A DNA stretch of 64,000 nt from Eonycteris spelaea (taxonomy: Eukaryota; Chordata; Mammalia; Chiroptera; Pteropodidae). The DNA lies in NCBI GenBank assembly GCA_003508835.1, contig PUFA01000311.1, positions 992,001 to 1,056,000 on the forward strand, given 5' to 3'. The number at the start of each line of letters is the position of its first letter. Position 1 is the first letter of the stretch. The notes beneath the pieces are model-generated. The model saw only the letters and a program-made list of their open reading frames with translations, ran no database searches and was not told where the DNA came from. Positions 31,001-46,129 of the stretch are shown in pieces. The translations under genes were made by a program, and so were the position numbers.

Positions 31001-31493
31001 TCTACGGCCATGCCACCCTGAACAAGCCCGATGTCTGATCTTGGAAGCTAAGCAGGGTCGGGCCTGGTTTACTTGGATGGGAGACCACCTAGGAAGACCA
31101 GGTGCTGTAGGCGTAAAAATGAGAATAATGAAAAAAAAAGGAAAAAAAAGAACATATCCAGAGTAGAAAGAAACATGCGAGAGGTAAAAATAAGCAGTGA
31201 GGTTGAGAGCTGTGATAACCGCAGGGAATAAATACCAGCAGAAGTGATGGGTTTCTTGTTGCTCTCTCCCGTAAGAGTGCCTGACAGTCTGGGGAAACTG
31301 CCTTTCTAAAACGTAATAATATGCAGGAAGTTAATTGCTGCCTCCTTAATTGTGTTTGTTTGTTTGTTTTTAAGTGACTTTCTTACTGTTGCTTCCCGGA
31401 CTAAACCAGCATGGGATCATTTTGAAGTACATTGGAATGGCCAAGAGGGAGATAAACAAGCTTCTCAAACAAAAAGAAAAGAAAAACGAATAA
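25027..31493 (+). CDS. ARL6IP1: ARL6IP1, ER-shaping membrane protein; six exons
   Basis: ARL6IP1 (ADP-ribosylation factor-like 6 interacting protein 1) is a ~203-residue multi-spanning ER protein with reticulon-like hairpins that shapes ER tubules; mutations cause spastic paraplegia 61 in humans. Exons: 25027-25062, 27190-27322, 27775-27892, 29985-30102, 30663-30747, 31375-31493. The start ATG at 25027 has a strong context (A at -3, G at +4) and begins MAEGDNRSTNVL. Visible regions are the hydrophobic segment LCLADYLVPILAP (exon 3), the cytosolic stretch TTEQQQRFHEICSN to TRRRAVGWWRRLF (exon 4), hydrophobic AAVAWLGQQVHNLLLTYL (exon 5), and a basic C-terminus ending KQKEKKNE (exon 6). Coding length is 609 bases where the usual length is 612. 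A one-base deletion in exon 2 and a net two-base loss in exon 3 break the frame as written, with a stop in exon 2; see findings. All junctions are GT-AG. Confidence 0.95.
26160..26300 (+). repeat. MIR SINE
   Basis: Clear MIR core: TCAGTTTCCTCATCTGTAAA, then AGGAGGATAGTAACAACACC and GTTGGGAGGATTAGAGTATA. Confidence 0.75.
26830..26995 (+). repeat. MIR SINE
   Basis: MIR core wording: TTTGGGAAACTTAGTTAACC, AATTGTAAAATGGGTCTAAT, GGCTCTGTGAGGATTTTGTG. Confidence 0.65.
27190..27322 (+). CDS. ARL6IP1: ARL6IP1 exon 2, frameshifted
   Basis: Begins AAETASLEEELQGWGEVM. After ATGCTGATGGCG (27241-27252) the sequence goes straight to ATAAGGTCC; one extra G would restore DKVLRWERAWFPPAIMG. As written the frame reaches a TGA near 27303. 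Exon length 133 where 134 is needed for phase. Confidence 0.92.
27775..27892 (+). CDS. ARL6IP1: ARL6IP1 exon 3, net -2 bases at its start
   Basis: From about 27793 the frame reads DPSVLSGVSSFVMFLCLADY, then LVPILAPRIFGSNK, and is clean to the donor. The first ~20 bases (GGACTATCTACTAAGATCC) are two bases short of what an uninterrupted hydrophobic segment needs. Together with exon 2 the total loss is three bases, which restores overall phase but leaves a stop between. Confidence 0.9.
27893..29984 (+). other. ARL6IP1: ARL6IP1 intron 3
   Basis: 2.1 kb, mostly AT-rich. It contains an L2/MIR-type phrase (AACTATTTATCGAATGTCTA, then GAGGCACTGTTCTGGGTGCT) at about 28315-28375, and a minus-strand exon-like stretch with an adjoining T15 tract at 29354-29654. 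Confidence 0.7.
29354..29654 (-). pseudogene. Possible minus-strand exon or truncated retrocopy (unidentified)
   Basis: On the minus strand an acceptor-like ATATTTTCAG precedes 85 bases (29654-29570) reading IPVNPALCPPESHYFEED, then VNFLLSTLRR, followed by a donor-like GTGAGA. A second frame continues as SDPSVFISLVPLRENINK to a TAA near 29387. A T15 run on + (29354-29368), that is A15 on the minus strand, follows. This could be a 5'-truncated retrocopy with a poly(A) tail, or chance. I do not recognise the protein and there is no AATAAA before the A-run. Confidence 0.25.
29985..30102 (+). CDS. ARL6IP1: ARL6IP1 exon 4
   Basis: Completes Trp, then TTEQQQRFHEICSNLVKT, RRRAVGWWRRLF and ending EEKPKM. 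Intact. Cytosolic, basic. Confidence 0.95.
30663..30747 (+). CDS. ARL6IP1: ARL6IP1 exon 5
   Basis: YFVAVTVSLAAVAWLGQQ, then VHNLLLTYLI plus one base: a transmembrane segment. Intact; donor GTACGT. Confidence 0.94.
30913..31146 (+). mobile_element. MEG-TR-type SINE (tRNA/5S rRNA hybrid)
   Basis: The 5' half is tRNA-Val-like, with an A box in ATAGCGTAGCGGTTGGCACG and a B box GGTTCATGCCC. A linker then leads into a 5S rRNA-like half from GTCTACGGCCATGCCACCCT, with GAAGCTAAGCAGGGTCGGGC and ACTTGGATGGGAGACCACCT (the 5S internal promoter), followed by an A-rich tail. Target-site duplication of 15 bp with one mismatch: 30898-30912 and 31147-31161. A recent-looking insertion in ARL6IP1 intron 5. Hybrid tRNA/5S SINEs of this build are known from fruit bats. 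Confidence 0.92.
31375..31493 (+). CDS. ARL6IP1: ARL6IP1 exon 6 and stop
   Basis: Completes Val, then TFLLLLPGLNQHGIILKY, IGMAKREINKLLKQ and KEKKNE with TAA at 31491-31493. Intact. Last membrane segment and a basic tail. Confidence 0.95.
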
Positions 31494-33045
31494 CACATCT
31501 GCTTTATTCATGTGATTGCCAGTGTATACACTGTCCTTAGGAGCAGTTTCTGTAATGCTCCCTGGATTCTAACATGTTACAGAAGCCGCTCTTTGCTCGC
31601 CCTCCTCTGCCCTTAGTTACTGAAGTTCAGACTTGCCACCCAAGGCTTTATGCATAGTGTCTCGTGTCAAGTGTAGCTGGGAGCATTCTCATCAGTTGGC
31701 CTTACAAGGACAGCTCATTCGCGAATATCACTTGTTTTGATTTTTCTCACCCAGGGTTAATTGAATTCTTTTTTAGGCACCTTCCTTTAAAATAATATAG
31801 TGGTGAACTTCATCCTTTAGTACGGTTAGCAGTGACTTTGGATAACTGAGTTGCCCTTCGCTTTAGCTAGACACAGGTGTGGTGGTCTGTGGCTACAGGA
31901 AGCTGGTTCTGTCTGCTAACACAGTCTGCTTACAACTGGCTCTGTGAATATAGAGACCAAGCTTAGGACTTCGATGAGGAGACCAATTTAAGATGCATTC
32001 CTCATTCTGTTTCTTAACCATGGGAGGAGAATCCTCATGGAATAAAATGAAACTGGTTCCATGCCCTGGTAGGTGCTGGTTTCTTCCTGGTGCAAAGCTG
32101 AGCAGCTTGTAGGAAACGTCGATCCTTCCTCCAAAATGGTGGATCTGACCGACTCTCGTCCCCTTGCACTTAGACTTCAGTCAGCAGGTCCCTAAAGACT
32201 TTAATAGCAGGCTTCCAAAAGCTTGGGTTTAGTGTTTTTAGCATACTTTTCAGATTTTCAGCTGACTGAAACTAAAGTACCTAAGAAGTTAAGACTCACG
32301 TCTGTGACCCTCACTTCAAAACCAGCCAATAAAAGACAAAAGTCTTCCTTTGTTTAGTCAAGATTCAGGAGAAAATAATCTTTTCCTACTAATTTTTCAA
32401 GACCAGAATAAGCCTTTAAAAGTAGCTTCAAGATTCTCGTTTTTTGAGGTGGTGACTATGCTGGCGTCTGACTTTTTCCCTAGATTTTTCTCTGAAGAGC
32501 ACAAGGGCTGTTTGGTGTGAGCAGACTGTGGGGGTGGTAGGTGCCCTGAGGTCTAGACTTTGGACCTCCTTGGGGGGCGTCTTAGAATCACTCTCCTCCT
32601 AGTAGCTAGATATTGAGAGTAGTTGAAATCTGTAGGAATGAACCCGAGGGTTGAAAATGTGACAGATTTGGGAACAATTCTTAAACTCTGATTAACTAGC
32701 TTGTAAAATAGTTTTGTGAATTTATTGCACTGATGCTGTAAAACTTGGACTTTGTGGTATATCTGTCCCTAAATGAGTGTTTTCTCCTCTTCAATATTCT
32801 GTAAACAGAGGCACCGTGTAGCATATGTTTTGATTTTTTTTTTTTAATGTTTCATATGAAAACCACAAACTACCTTAATTTACATGTGTTTCTTCATTGT
32901 AAATAAGCCTGTCTTCTTATCTGGATTTTTTTGTGTATACGTAGGTGTTCTACCACTTGAACTACTTTTGTGGTTTTAATCCTGTATTTCTTCTACTTTG
33001 TTTTGTGAAAAGGGGGAAAATAAAAGCTGGAATCCCTCGTGTCCA
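31494..33045 (+). other. ARL6IP1: ARL6IP1 3'UTR
   Basis: About 1.55 kb after the stop. Poly(A) hexamers at 32041, 32327 and 33019; the last, AATAAA at 33019-33024, is the likely main site. A Pumilio-type element TGTAAATA sits at 32898-32905. Confidence 0.75.
33019..33024 (+). terminator. ARL6IP1: Likely ARL6IP1 poly(A) signal
   Basis: AATAAA within GGGGGAAAATAAAAGC, followed by a GTGTCC/TTCTTTCTCC stretch suited to 3' processing. Confidence 0.7.
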
Positions 33046-34620
33046 GCGTTCTTTCTCCTTAGCCAGTACAGTACTCACATGTTGGATTTATGGCTCCGAT
33101 TAATGAACTACCTCGTGTGATCATTTACATGCCTTTAAGATACTCTTTAAGAGCAAAATGAAGTAAAAGGCTTAAATGTATTTATTCAGCAAACATCCAG
33201 GCACCATGCTAGGTGGAAAAGGAAACACAGTGAGTAAGTGATGGCCAAAGATGACCTGTGAGAGGGCCCGGTGGGGACGACAGGCAGGGAACCATGAAGG
33301 CTTCAGAGGGAGTGCCCGCCATGGGCACCTCTGTCCCCCGCACACACGAGGCGCTCAGTGAGTCAAGGGTGGGTGACTTTTGTCTACACTTCCACCCATT
33401 TCCTGTTTGCCCCAAGAACTTGCCAGTGGCACTTTGAAGCTGCAGCGTCAACGTCAGCCTCAGGATAACTCGTGGATTACAGTCCTCACCTTCCCCACAG
33501 TTTGCCACGAAATATCTCGCTCTTATTATTTTTGCATTGTTGTAGTATATCTAGTCTTAGGTAACAAGCGACATCATTCCATTGATGGCATTCTGTTTTT
33601 AGTAGTGGTATTTCCATTTACAAAATACGGTGATTATCAATTACCGAAAATGTCAAATCCTAGAAAACGTAGCATTCCTATGTATGATACTAACATAGTT
33701 CTCAAACAGCTGTTACCGAAGATTCACTTTATGAATCTGATTTATGTACATTTCTGTTACATTAGGATTAGAGACAGTTCTGTTTAGAAATAACTCCAAG
33801 AACCATTTTTATGCTTTATTTTCACATTGAACATGGGTCAGATTAGCTTCAGCCTCAAAGAGCGTGTATGTCAAATTCATGCAGCAAGCTGCACTTCTTA
33901 AGGGGGAAATGGGTTACACATTTTAGAATTAGAGCCCAAACTGGATGTTTTATCATTGGGCCTCACTATATGTAGTGGGTCTTGGGAAGAGATTTCAATC
34001 AGAATAAATTCTAGGTCTCCTACCCTACCCCCTCCAAAAAAAATTTGAATCCTTTGGAGCCTCCTGGGGGTTTGATGATGTGCAGAAAAGGGAAGTTGCA
34101 AACCAAAGTCACCACAGGCCTCCCCATGGCTGCCTGATAACTTTGAACTGCTGGTCTCCCACCATTCGGCCAATCTCTTCGGCTGGCTTTCTGCCCAGGC
34201 CAGCTTGGCTCCCCTTGTGCCAGCTCCGGCAGCAGCTAAAGTCCCTTTTTAACACCTACCTGGGCATCACCTCCAGCAGAGGTTTATCGTCCCAGAGTTC
34301 ACAGGATGTCGAGAGGAGGCCATGTGGAGTTAGCGGAGCCAAGAAGGGTGAAAGGTCCTGGGAGTTTTTAGGAGAGGATTTAATGCCAGCAGCTCATCGT
34401 CCACATGTTGCCACATGTTTTAACAATTAGATCACGATCAATCCCATTTGAAGCCCTGTTGGCAGGTTCCAGCTTGCTTACAGCATAAATCACACATTCA
34501 AGACAATTTATACATGGCTCTGTTCCATTTTCCACTCTACCCGATTTCCCAGTTCTAACCTAGCCATTCTGAGATGATCCATCTTTACTCTATGCCCTCC
34601 AGCTCTTTATAAGCCTAGAA

Positions 34621-34660
34621 TATCTATTGCCCCACACACCTATCTATTGCCCCATACACC
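34621..34660 (+). repeat. 20-bp tandem duplication
   Basis: TATCTATTGCCCCACACACC (34621-34640) is followed directly by the same 20-mer with one C-to-T change (34641-34660). Confidence 0.9.
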
Positions 34661-34919
34661 TTTCCTAACGTTTTGACGTCAGGTAGCCCTAGATCCAAAC
34701 CCTACCAAGTCATTTATCTAGTAGTTCAGACAAGTAACCACGTTGTTTGGCTTTGACTTTTAAAACAAGCACATTTTTAAGATTGAGTCCGTTTAAGATT
34801 TTATTTAGTTTTCTCCTTTGTGAAATGTGGGTAGCAGTACAGCTCGTAGGGGCATTGTATAATCGCACTGGTTCTTCTGCGGGTTCAGTGAGTTAATCTA
34901 CAGGAAGCACTTAATGGCA

Positions 34920-35215
34920 GTCATGAATTGGTAGTGCCCTTCAGGACACAGATCAAATGGTGCTTCCTCTGTGAAACCTTTTGCACCATCCCAGCCCACC
35001 TGGCAATTCCCAGCATATGGCACATTGCCCAATGTAGTGACCTGTCCCCTTACTGGGATCTGCCTTGCCTCACTGCTTCCAACCTTTACTCTCCCCTCCA
35101 AGTTCCCTTACAATCAGGAACGGATTTTTGTCTCCTCACCCCATGGCGTGTCTGGAACATGATACTTTGAGTTTGTTCAATGAATGAATGAATGAATGAA
35201 TGAAGTGTATGAATA
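34920..35215 (+). repeat. L2 LINE 3' end with (TGAA)n tail
   Basis: L2 3' wording (CAGGACACAGATCAAATGGT, CTTCCTCTGTGAAACC, then GTGTCTGGAACATGATACTT) ends in the L2-typical GTTCAATGAATGAATGAATG tail. Confidence 0.75.
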
Positions 35216-35559
35216 GATAGTAGATGGTGCTATTTTTCTGTTTATGATAAAGTTCTTGAAGGAAAGTGGGTTTATTCACTTAACTCCCCACCGTTGCTAA
35301 GGCCCTCTGATTAAGGTGAAAGCCACATTTTTAGTAAACAAAATGTACCCTGTAGGGGAACCGGTTCTTCAAGGAAATTTTCATTAAAAAAAAAATGGTT
35401 CTTTTGTAATGTATATCTAACGAGAGAATTCTATATCCCTGAGATATTCAAATTGGGAGCTTTGCTTTCATGGGGTTCATTTAGGACTTGAGAAGTGAGG
35501 GTGCCTTAGTCAGAGGCTTTATACTAGTACGGAATGTGATAAGCACTCACTCTGCCAGG

Positions 35560-36430
35560 TTTTACGTTAACCTCTTTTTGACGGATTATTTCATTTATCC
35601 TCACAGCATTTTCAAGCGATTGTAGTATCATCCCCATTTTACAGATGAGGAAACTGATTTGCCCATTCATTTATCCACCAAATAGGTATCATGGGCTGAT
35701 GATATGCTAGATAGCTTCTCGAAGCTGTGAATGCTGTGGCGAACAGCACTAAGTCCCTGCTTGCTTGCAACTTAATGGGGACAAAATAAATACACTTCCA
35801 ATGTTTCCAGTGGTTAAGTGCTATGGAGAAAAATTCAGCAGGGCTTTGGGTTTGGGGGGATGGGGAGGAGGCTGGATATGTGTGTGTGGAAAGCCAGGGA
35901 ATAAGCCACCTGGCTAACGGGGGTGGAGTGGGTGGTGAGTGGTGTTAGGATGTGCAAGTGACAGGGAAAAGCAAGGAGTATCCTTGGAGTGTCTAAAAAA
36001 AGCAAGCCAGGGGAGAATGACGCCTGGTGTGTTGTGCAAGAAGGCAGGTGTGCATTTCAGGAGGGCCTCGGAAACTTGGTAAAGAATTTAGATTTTGACT
36101 GAGGTCATGGGAGCTCTTGAAGACTGCATGATCTGACTGATTTAAGTTTTGAACAGCCATTCTGGCTGCCATAAGACAGGGATTGATAGGGAAGGAAAGG
36201 TGGAAACAGGGAGAATCAGGAGTTTTTTGTAAATATTCAGTTAGTGACTCGCCTCAGGTCACACAGCTCCCTTTCCAGGTGATTAGATACCTGGACTTCA
36301 AGCAGTAGTTATAACTCCCCGTTTTTCTGTTGCCAAAACGTACTAAGCATTATATGTGAAAGACATTTGTCAGGCATTATTTCATTTGACACTCCAATAA
36401 ACCTTTAAGAGACAGGTATGATTACTCTTA
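35560..36430. repeat. MIR/L2 fossil cluster
   Basis: A MIR core at 35625-35665 (CATCCCCATTTTACAGATGA, then GGAAACTGA) is followed by L2-like wording (AGTGGTTAAGTGCTATGG, CAGCCATTCTGGCTGCC). Boundaries approximate. Confidence 0.55.
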
Positions 36431-36908
36431 CCCTGGTTTAAAATTTGTGGAAAGTTCAGAGATAACAAGAAATTTATTTAAATTGGTTCTTGTCTGGGTG
36501 CAGAAGAACAGATAAAAGCCACTGGCTCAGAATCCTGAGTGTTTATTTTGAAACTATGTGTGGCTTTCCTCCAAATTGTGTTTCCCAGAACTCAAAAGAA
36601 ACTTCTGGAGCCCGAGTAAGTAATTTCTAAGATTTAGGGAGTCAAAGAGGAACCACCGACTAAACAAAATATTTTTAACTGCTCTGAAAATGTAATATAT
36701 AAACACGTTTCAGAACAACAAAACAAAGTTGATAGAAAAGCAAGTCGTCTATCCCGGTTCAGGGGCAATGACCGGTTTCTGTGGGTCCTTCCAGAGCTAT
36801 TATAAAAACGTAAGTATCAAAGCTTATTATAAATGATAAACAGCTACTGCAATACAAATTAGCAAACACCTAGGCCCTTGTCAATTTTTTACTTTCACAG
36901 ATGAAATG

Positions 36909-36990
36909 CTAGAAGGGAGTCGAACCTCCGACTATTGCCTTACCTGGGAAGGTCGATTCCATCGACTCTCCGCTGCTCACCTCTGAAGAG
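36909..36990 (-). other. pol III B-box with two hairpins (tRNA-like relic?)
   Basis: The minus strand has GGAGGTTCGACTCCC, a perfect match to the B-box consensus GGTTCGANTCC, inside a GGAG/CTCC hairpin. 5' of it (minus strand) is a second perfect hairpin, GTCGAT-GGA-ATCGAC (36952-36966). A weak A-box-like TGAGCAGCGG lies about 54 bases before the B box. No full cloverleaf can be built. It lies about 130-200 bases upstream of the RPS15A start. Confidence 0.45.
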
Positions 36991-37700
36991 GCTCCGCCCC
37001 TTTACCCGCCTCCTTCCACTCGGCAGTCTTTTTTTTTTTTTTTTTGGCGGTACTTTGAGAATCTCGCGATAGCCTGGCCACTTCCCATAACTCCGTGTGC
37101 TCGCCCCTCCCGTCCTCTTTCCGCCATCTTTCCGTGCCGGTGAGTAGCTTTCTCTGAGGAATCCAGCATCATCCGGCTATCGGAGCCATCGTGCAGTCTG
37201 AGACTCGACTTCTGTTCTCTGAGAGGATGCCGGGGCCCGCCTGGGCCGGGCGTACTGACCCTTGCGGGGACCTGGGCAGGCGTAGGGGAGGTCATGCTCA
37301 GCCGCCTCACGCTCCGTATCCTGGAGAGCCCGGCCGGCCTCTGGGTCGCAGGCCGCAGCGCTGGCGGGAACTGGAGCTTCCGACAGCCCGGGAGGCGGTG
37401 CCAGGACCGTCCCGTAGTGGCCGAGGCAGCGCCTTGGCGACGCGGCACCGGGGACGGTGGGCGCCGTGGGCCGTGCAGCTTGGCGTTGCTGCGGACGCCC
37501 GGCCTGGCGTGGCGGATTGCTGGGACCTAACCTGCATCTTCGTGCTCCGGGCTCTCCCCGCACGCACAGTCGGGCGTGAGGAAGCAGGTCGGGTGTCGGC
37601 GTCCGGAGCCTGGTCTGGGCTGAATCCTTAGCGTTCGGAACTTTTCAGACTTACCACAGTGGCTTGCAGTTCGCGCCCGTTGGGCTAGTCCGTTCCGGCG
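36990..37700. promoter_or_regulatory. RPS15A: RPS15A promoter and CpG-rich 5' region
   Basis: CpG-rich. Elements: GC-rich CTCCGCCCC at about 36992, a T18 run at 37028-37045, TCTCGCGA at 37063-37070 (an initiator-type motif common in ribosomal and translation genes), a pyrimidine-rich TOP start CTCTTTCC at 37115-37122, and CCGCCATCTT (YY1 site, reverse AAGATGGCGG) at 37121-37130 just inside the transcript. Confidence 0.85.
37115..37139 (+). other. RPS15A: RPS15A untranslated exon 1 (TOP leader)
   Basis: Short leader CTCTTTCCGCCATCTTTCCG through 37139, then donor GTGAGT. The 5' oligopyrimidine start implies mTOR/LARP1-controlled translation, as in other ribosomal protein mRNAs. The exact start base is inferred from the TOP rule. 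Confidence 0.8.
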
Positions 37701-38052
37701 CACGTAAAATGTGCGGCATTTCGGCGCACTTGCCGTTGGGCACAGTCTTGGGCGGCGTTAGGTGACAGTCACTCTTTCGGATATTCGGACAAGGCCGACG
37801 TTGAGTTAGTCGGGTTGAAGGACCATGTTCATATAGTCCAGTTACTGCTGGATTTTCAGACGTTTGGGAAACGGTGACTCGGCTCCCGTTCTGATGACTG
37901 ACAGACCGGAGTTGATATTTTTGTTCGGTAGCTGGGGACACTGGGGGACCAGAGCGCTTAGACATAGGAAGACTTAGCGATGACAGAGGCAGAAAAAAAT
38001 GTGTTGTCACGGGGCAATGCCGGTAAACCCTTGTCCTGTCTTCCCCGAACAG
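37140..38052 (+). other. RPS15A: RPS15A intron 1
   Basis: 913 bp, CpG-rich in its first half. ORFs on both strands reflect GC content only. No snoRNA boxes in a convincing arrangement. Confidence 0.75.
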
Positions 38053-38057
38053 CCGTC

Positions 38058-43057
<5,000 letters not shown>

Positions 43058-43105
43058 GGATGTAATACATTTGTTCCAATAAAATGCCTCAATGGACTCT
43101 GGTGC
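43058..43105 (+). terminator. RPS15A: RPS15A short 3'UTR and poly(A) signal
   Basis: AATAAA at 43079-43084, only 22 bases after the stop, with cleavage expected near 43100. A very short 3'UTR is usual for ribosomal protein mRNAs. Confidence 0.88.
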
Positions 43106-43735
43106 TTCACTCGGTCGCTCTGAACTTGACAGCAGAGTAGCGAGAGCGTCTGCGGCAGTGCAGCCTTCGCGGTAGCCATGTCCCTGCCGTGAACAAGAAA
43201 GTCTTGACTTGTGATAACTGAAGCCATCGTGCTCATGGCTCCGCAGAGGAGGGTGTCGTCCAGGACGGTTGAATCTGGGTCGGGGTCCAGGTGGTGACGC
43301 CTGTCTTTCTGGGGTCTTATGTTAACCCTGGAAGGAGTGGGTGGCTTTCCTGCTTTTAGCTTGACAATGCACATTTAGGCACTTGGTAACTGCCCTAAAG
43401 ACGGCACAGTTGCAGTGAGTTGTGTAAGTGCTCATAGGGAGGCAGGCAGGGAGCAGACAGCTAGAGCCCATGGCTCACCCGGGACTCATCTCAAAGTAAA
43501 TTTGGATGGCATGCAAACATTTTAGCAATGTGTGTTTGTAAAATGTCATTCTTAAAAAATGAAACATCTTAAAAACTAGTTTCACTGTAAATCGGTCACA
43601 ATATGTTCCTGGAGTTGAGGTGACTTTATTCACTAGACCACTTTACCTGGGAAAGTCTTAAAAGAAGAGCTGGGCTGCGAGAGGGCAGGGTGGCTCCTGT
43701 GACGGATACCAGGGCTCCCCCCCCCTTCCTAAGAG
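43106..43735. other. Intergenic, no feature seen
   Basis: Downstream flank of RPS15A. I see no gene or repeat family that I can name. Confidence 0.5.
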
Positions 43736-44007
43736 CAGCGCTGTCCAGTACAGATGTGACAAGAGCCACTTGTGTAACTACACTTTATAGTCGCCACATT
43801 TAAGACAGTTGGGATTGATTTTTTTACATAACATACTGTGTTTAAAATATTGAAAGTTTAACATGTAATTGGTATGAAAAATGAATTTTACTCTAATGTC
43901 TGAAAGCATTTATTGTACATTATTTACACTTAAAGCACACCCTAATTTGGACTAGCCACTTTTATTAATATCCACATGTGGCTGGTGTTCTGTACTGGAC
44001 AGCACAG
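43736..44007 (+). mobile_element. hAT-type non-autonomous DNA transposon (CAG-GCTGTCC ends)
   Basis: Ends CAGCGCTGTCCAGTACAG and GTACTGGACAGCACAG are inverted repeats of each other. Internal AGAGCCACTTGTGTAACT, TAACATGTAATTGGTATG and CCACATGTGGCTGG wording is typical of a widespread mammalian hAT MITE. No clean target duplication remains. A second, partial copy of the same family is at about 60640-60850. Confidence 0.75.
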
Positions 44008-44396
44008 GTCTGCGGTTCTGGCCAAGGAACACTCAGGGTGCTATGCACCTAGCCATCTGTAGTCGGCCTGTCCCTGGGAGTGAGACGAGTGGGGCATCTC
44101 AGAGCCTTACAGGAAAGGACAGCAGCTACTCTTGTCTCCTAGTCATGTGGGCCGCAGTAGAAAGATGACAGGTGTAGTGACAGCACAGCAGGCCTAGGAG
44201 GGTGTTGGCTGCTAACATCTTTGATGTATAGGTTTGGATTCTTCTTTTATCTTCAGAAAGGAGTAAATTGCACTATTGCCATTAGAATTGTTTTGGTAGC
44301 TATCTTTGAGGGCTGCTTTGACTTCTGGTGAGTCAAGCACTTCTCAGTAAACACTTGAGAATCTCAGCTTGGGTGGGGATATTGAATGCTTTAAGG

Positions 44397-44616
44397 CAGG
44401 GGTCCCTAACCCCTGGGCCGCAGGCTGGTAACCCGTGGGTACTGGTCCATGGCCTGTTAGGAACCAGGCCACATAGCAGGAGGTGAATGGTGAGCGAGTG
44501 AGTGAAGCCTCAACTGTATTTGCAGCCGCTGTCCAGCACTGGCATCACCGCCATCACCGCCATCATTAGATTCTCATAGCACCATTCTCTGGTGCCACAT
44601 AGGTGGGGAACCGCTA
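44397..44616 (+). mobile_element. MER1-like hAT-Charlie MITE
   Basis: Starts CAGGGGTCCCTAACCCC, with GGTCCATGGCCTGTTAGGAA and AGCAGGAGGTGAATGGTGAG, and ends GGTGGGGAACCGCTA. Flanks share TTAAGG (CTTTAAGG at 44389-44396, TCTTAAGG at 44617-44624), a worn 8-bp target duplication. Opposite end order to the copy at 3041. Confidence 0.85.
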
Positions 44617-46129
44617 TCTTAAGGTGATAATCTGGCGAGGGACATCTGTGAGCCTCCTTGTTCTGTAGAAAGGGAGAACCTACCTCAGGGTCTCAAAATG
44701 AGAGCATGTAAAATGGCCCAGGGCCTGGGGCCAGCCCTCAACAACTCAACTTCCTGAAAGGACAGCCTACTGTAAGATGTGCCGAGTGGCCAGGAATGCC
44801 CGGACTGGCCCCACAGTGGAGGCAAGTGATGCCCCTTTTGATGGGCTCCACACGCTTAAGCATTAGAAGTAAGCGAGTTGAGAGACAGGTCCGGGTTAGG
44901 GGCACGTGTTTGGAAGGCTGTGAGAACATGTTTGGGGGATGGTATTCAACAGACCAGATTTGAGGTCTGCTTTTAATAGTCTTGGTTCTCTCCTCTGTAT
45001 AATGGGGATAATGGAAAACCCATCTCAGAGTTGACGAGGGAAAGATGAGGTTAGAGGTTATCTTAAATGTAGTTACCTCACAGTCACGCATACAGTTAAC
45101 ATTTGTCAGGCACAAAGGTGAAGTGAGTCCAGAAGAATTCTCAGAGCGGAACGTTGATGGTTTGGCTTAAGGCCGATAGTAAACTGAGAATGGGCCATGT
45201 TTTTACTGTTGTGTATTGGGCACCTAGCTCGACAACTGCCTTAACAAGCATGTGTTGATTTGACTGAATCATTTTACTGGGCACTGGCTACAAATACTAA
45301 AATAGAACGAGAGAATGGCCCCATCTGCTATCAATACTTAGTGGGTATCTTGTGGCCTTCAAAGTGGTCGGGGATGGGAAACAATCTGGGAAGGGAAATA
45401 GATGACCAGTCGATGGGTTTAATAGCACATGTTCTTGGTGTTAATGAGGAAGCAGATGGCCTTATCTGCGTTTCTGAGACCCAGCACGGAGAATTCCAGC
45501 ACGGCCTAGGGCTGGTCTGGAGACAGTGTAGGTTCTTGCTGGCAGGATGGCTTGTCTCAGAGGCCAGTAGTACTTTTGTGATATGAACCCAGCCTGTCCT
45601 CCCAGCCTGCTGCAGACCTGGGGGTGGAGTAGGGAGGGGTGACAGCATCTGGATCATCTGGGACCACCAGATGTACTTGGAGTCAGTGTTAAAAGGGGGC
45701 CAGCACTCACCCTGACCCTGGATTCTTGGCCTAGAATCTGTAGATATCAGGGCAACGATGCGTTTTTCCGGAGACCATTCTACAGAGCATAGAGCCTTTG
45801 ATCAGAGGCTGAAGGGACTACTTCGAACCACTACATCCTCCACATTTTAGCAGCACGTGGGCATCTGGAGGCTGTTTTGCCTTACCTCCCGGTGACTGGT
45901 GTCTCGGGTGACAGTGCTAGTTAAAGAGCACTCAGTTTTCTGGGCCAGGCAGAGTTACAGCCTTTCTTAGTCAGCCAGCATCTAAGATGACCTCCCTCAC
46001 CCCAGGCCAGGAAGTTTGCTTTCCTCTCCTGACCCTGAAGGCAAAATCTGATTCTCACTTGGCTTTCTAGTCTTAATTCGCTGCTTCCTAAAACAACCTG
46101 TCAATCCTAAATTCTAAATAGACTCACAT

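Larger units (their letters stand above)
33046..36900. other. ARL6IP1-RPS15A intergenic region
   Basis: 3.9 kb without a supportable gene. It contains L2/MIR remnants (33170-33260, 34920-35215, 35560-36430) and a 20-bp tandem duplication at 34621-34660. Short ORFs here lack splice or codon support. Confidence 0.7.

Noticed and set aside
30936..31166. 76-codon frame reading through the hybrid SINE
   Set aside because: Encoded by tRNA/5S-derived SINE sequence; not a gene.
36905..36990. A true tRNA gene upstream of RPS15A
   Set aside because: Only the B-box and T-arm-like hairpin are convincing. Acceptor and anticodon arms do not pair.
37002..37631. Several 80-148 codon frames over the RPS15A promoter and intron 1
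   Set aside because: Overlapping frames on both strands of a CpG island; they cross the RPS15A exon 1 donor and have no protein-like features.
37980..38057. In-frame upstream ATG (37980) before the RPS15A start
   Set aside because: It lies in intron 1, upstream of the acceptor at 38047-38052, so it is absent from the mRNA.
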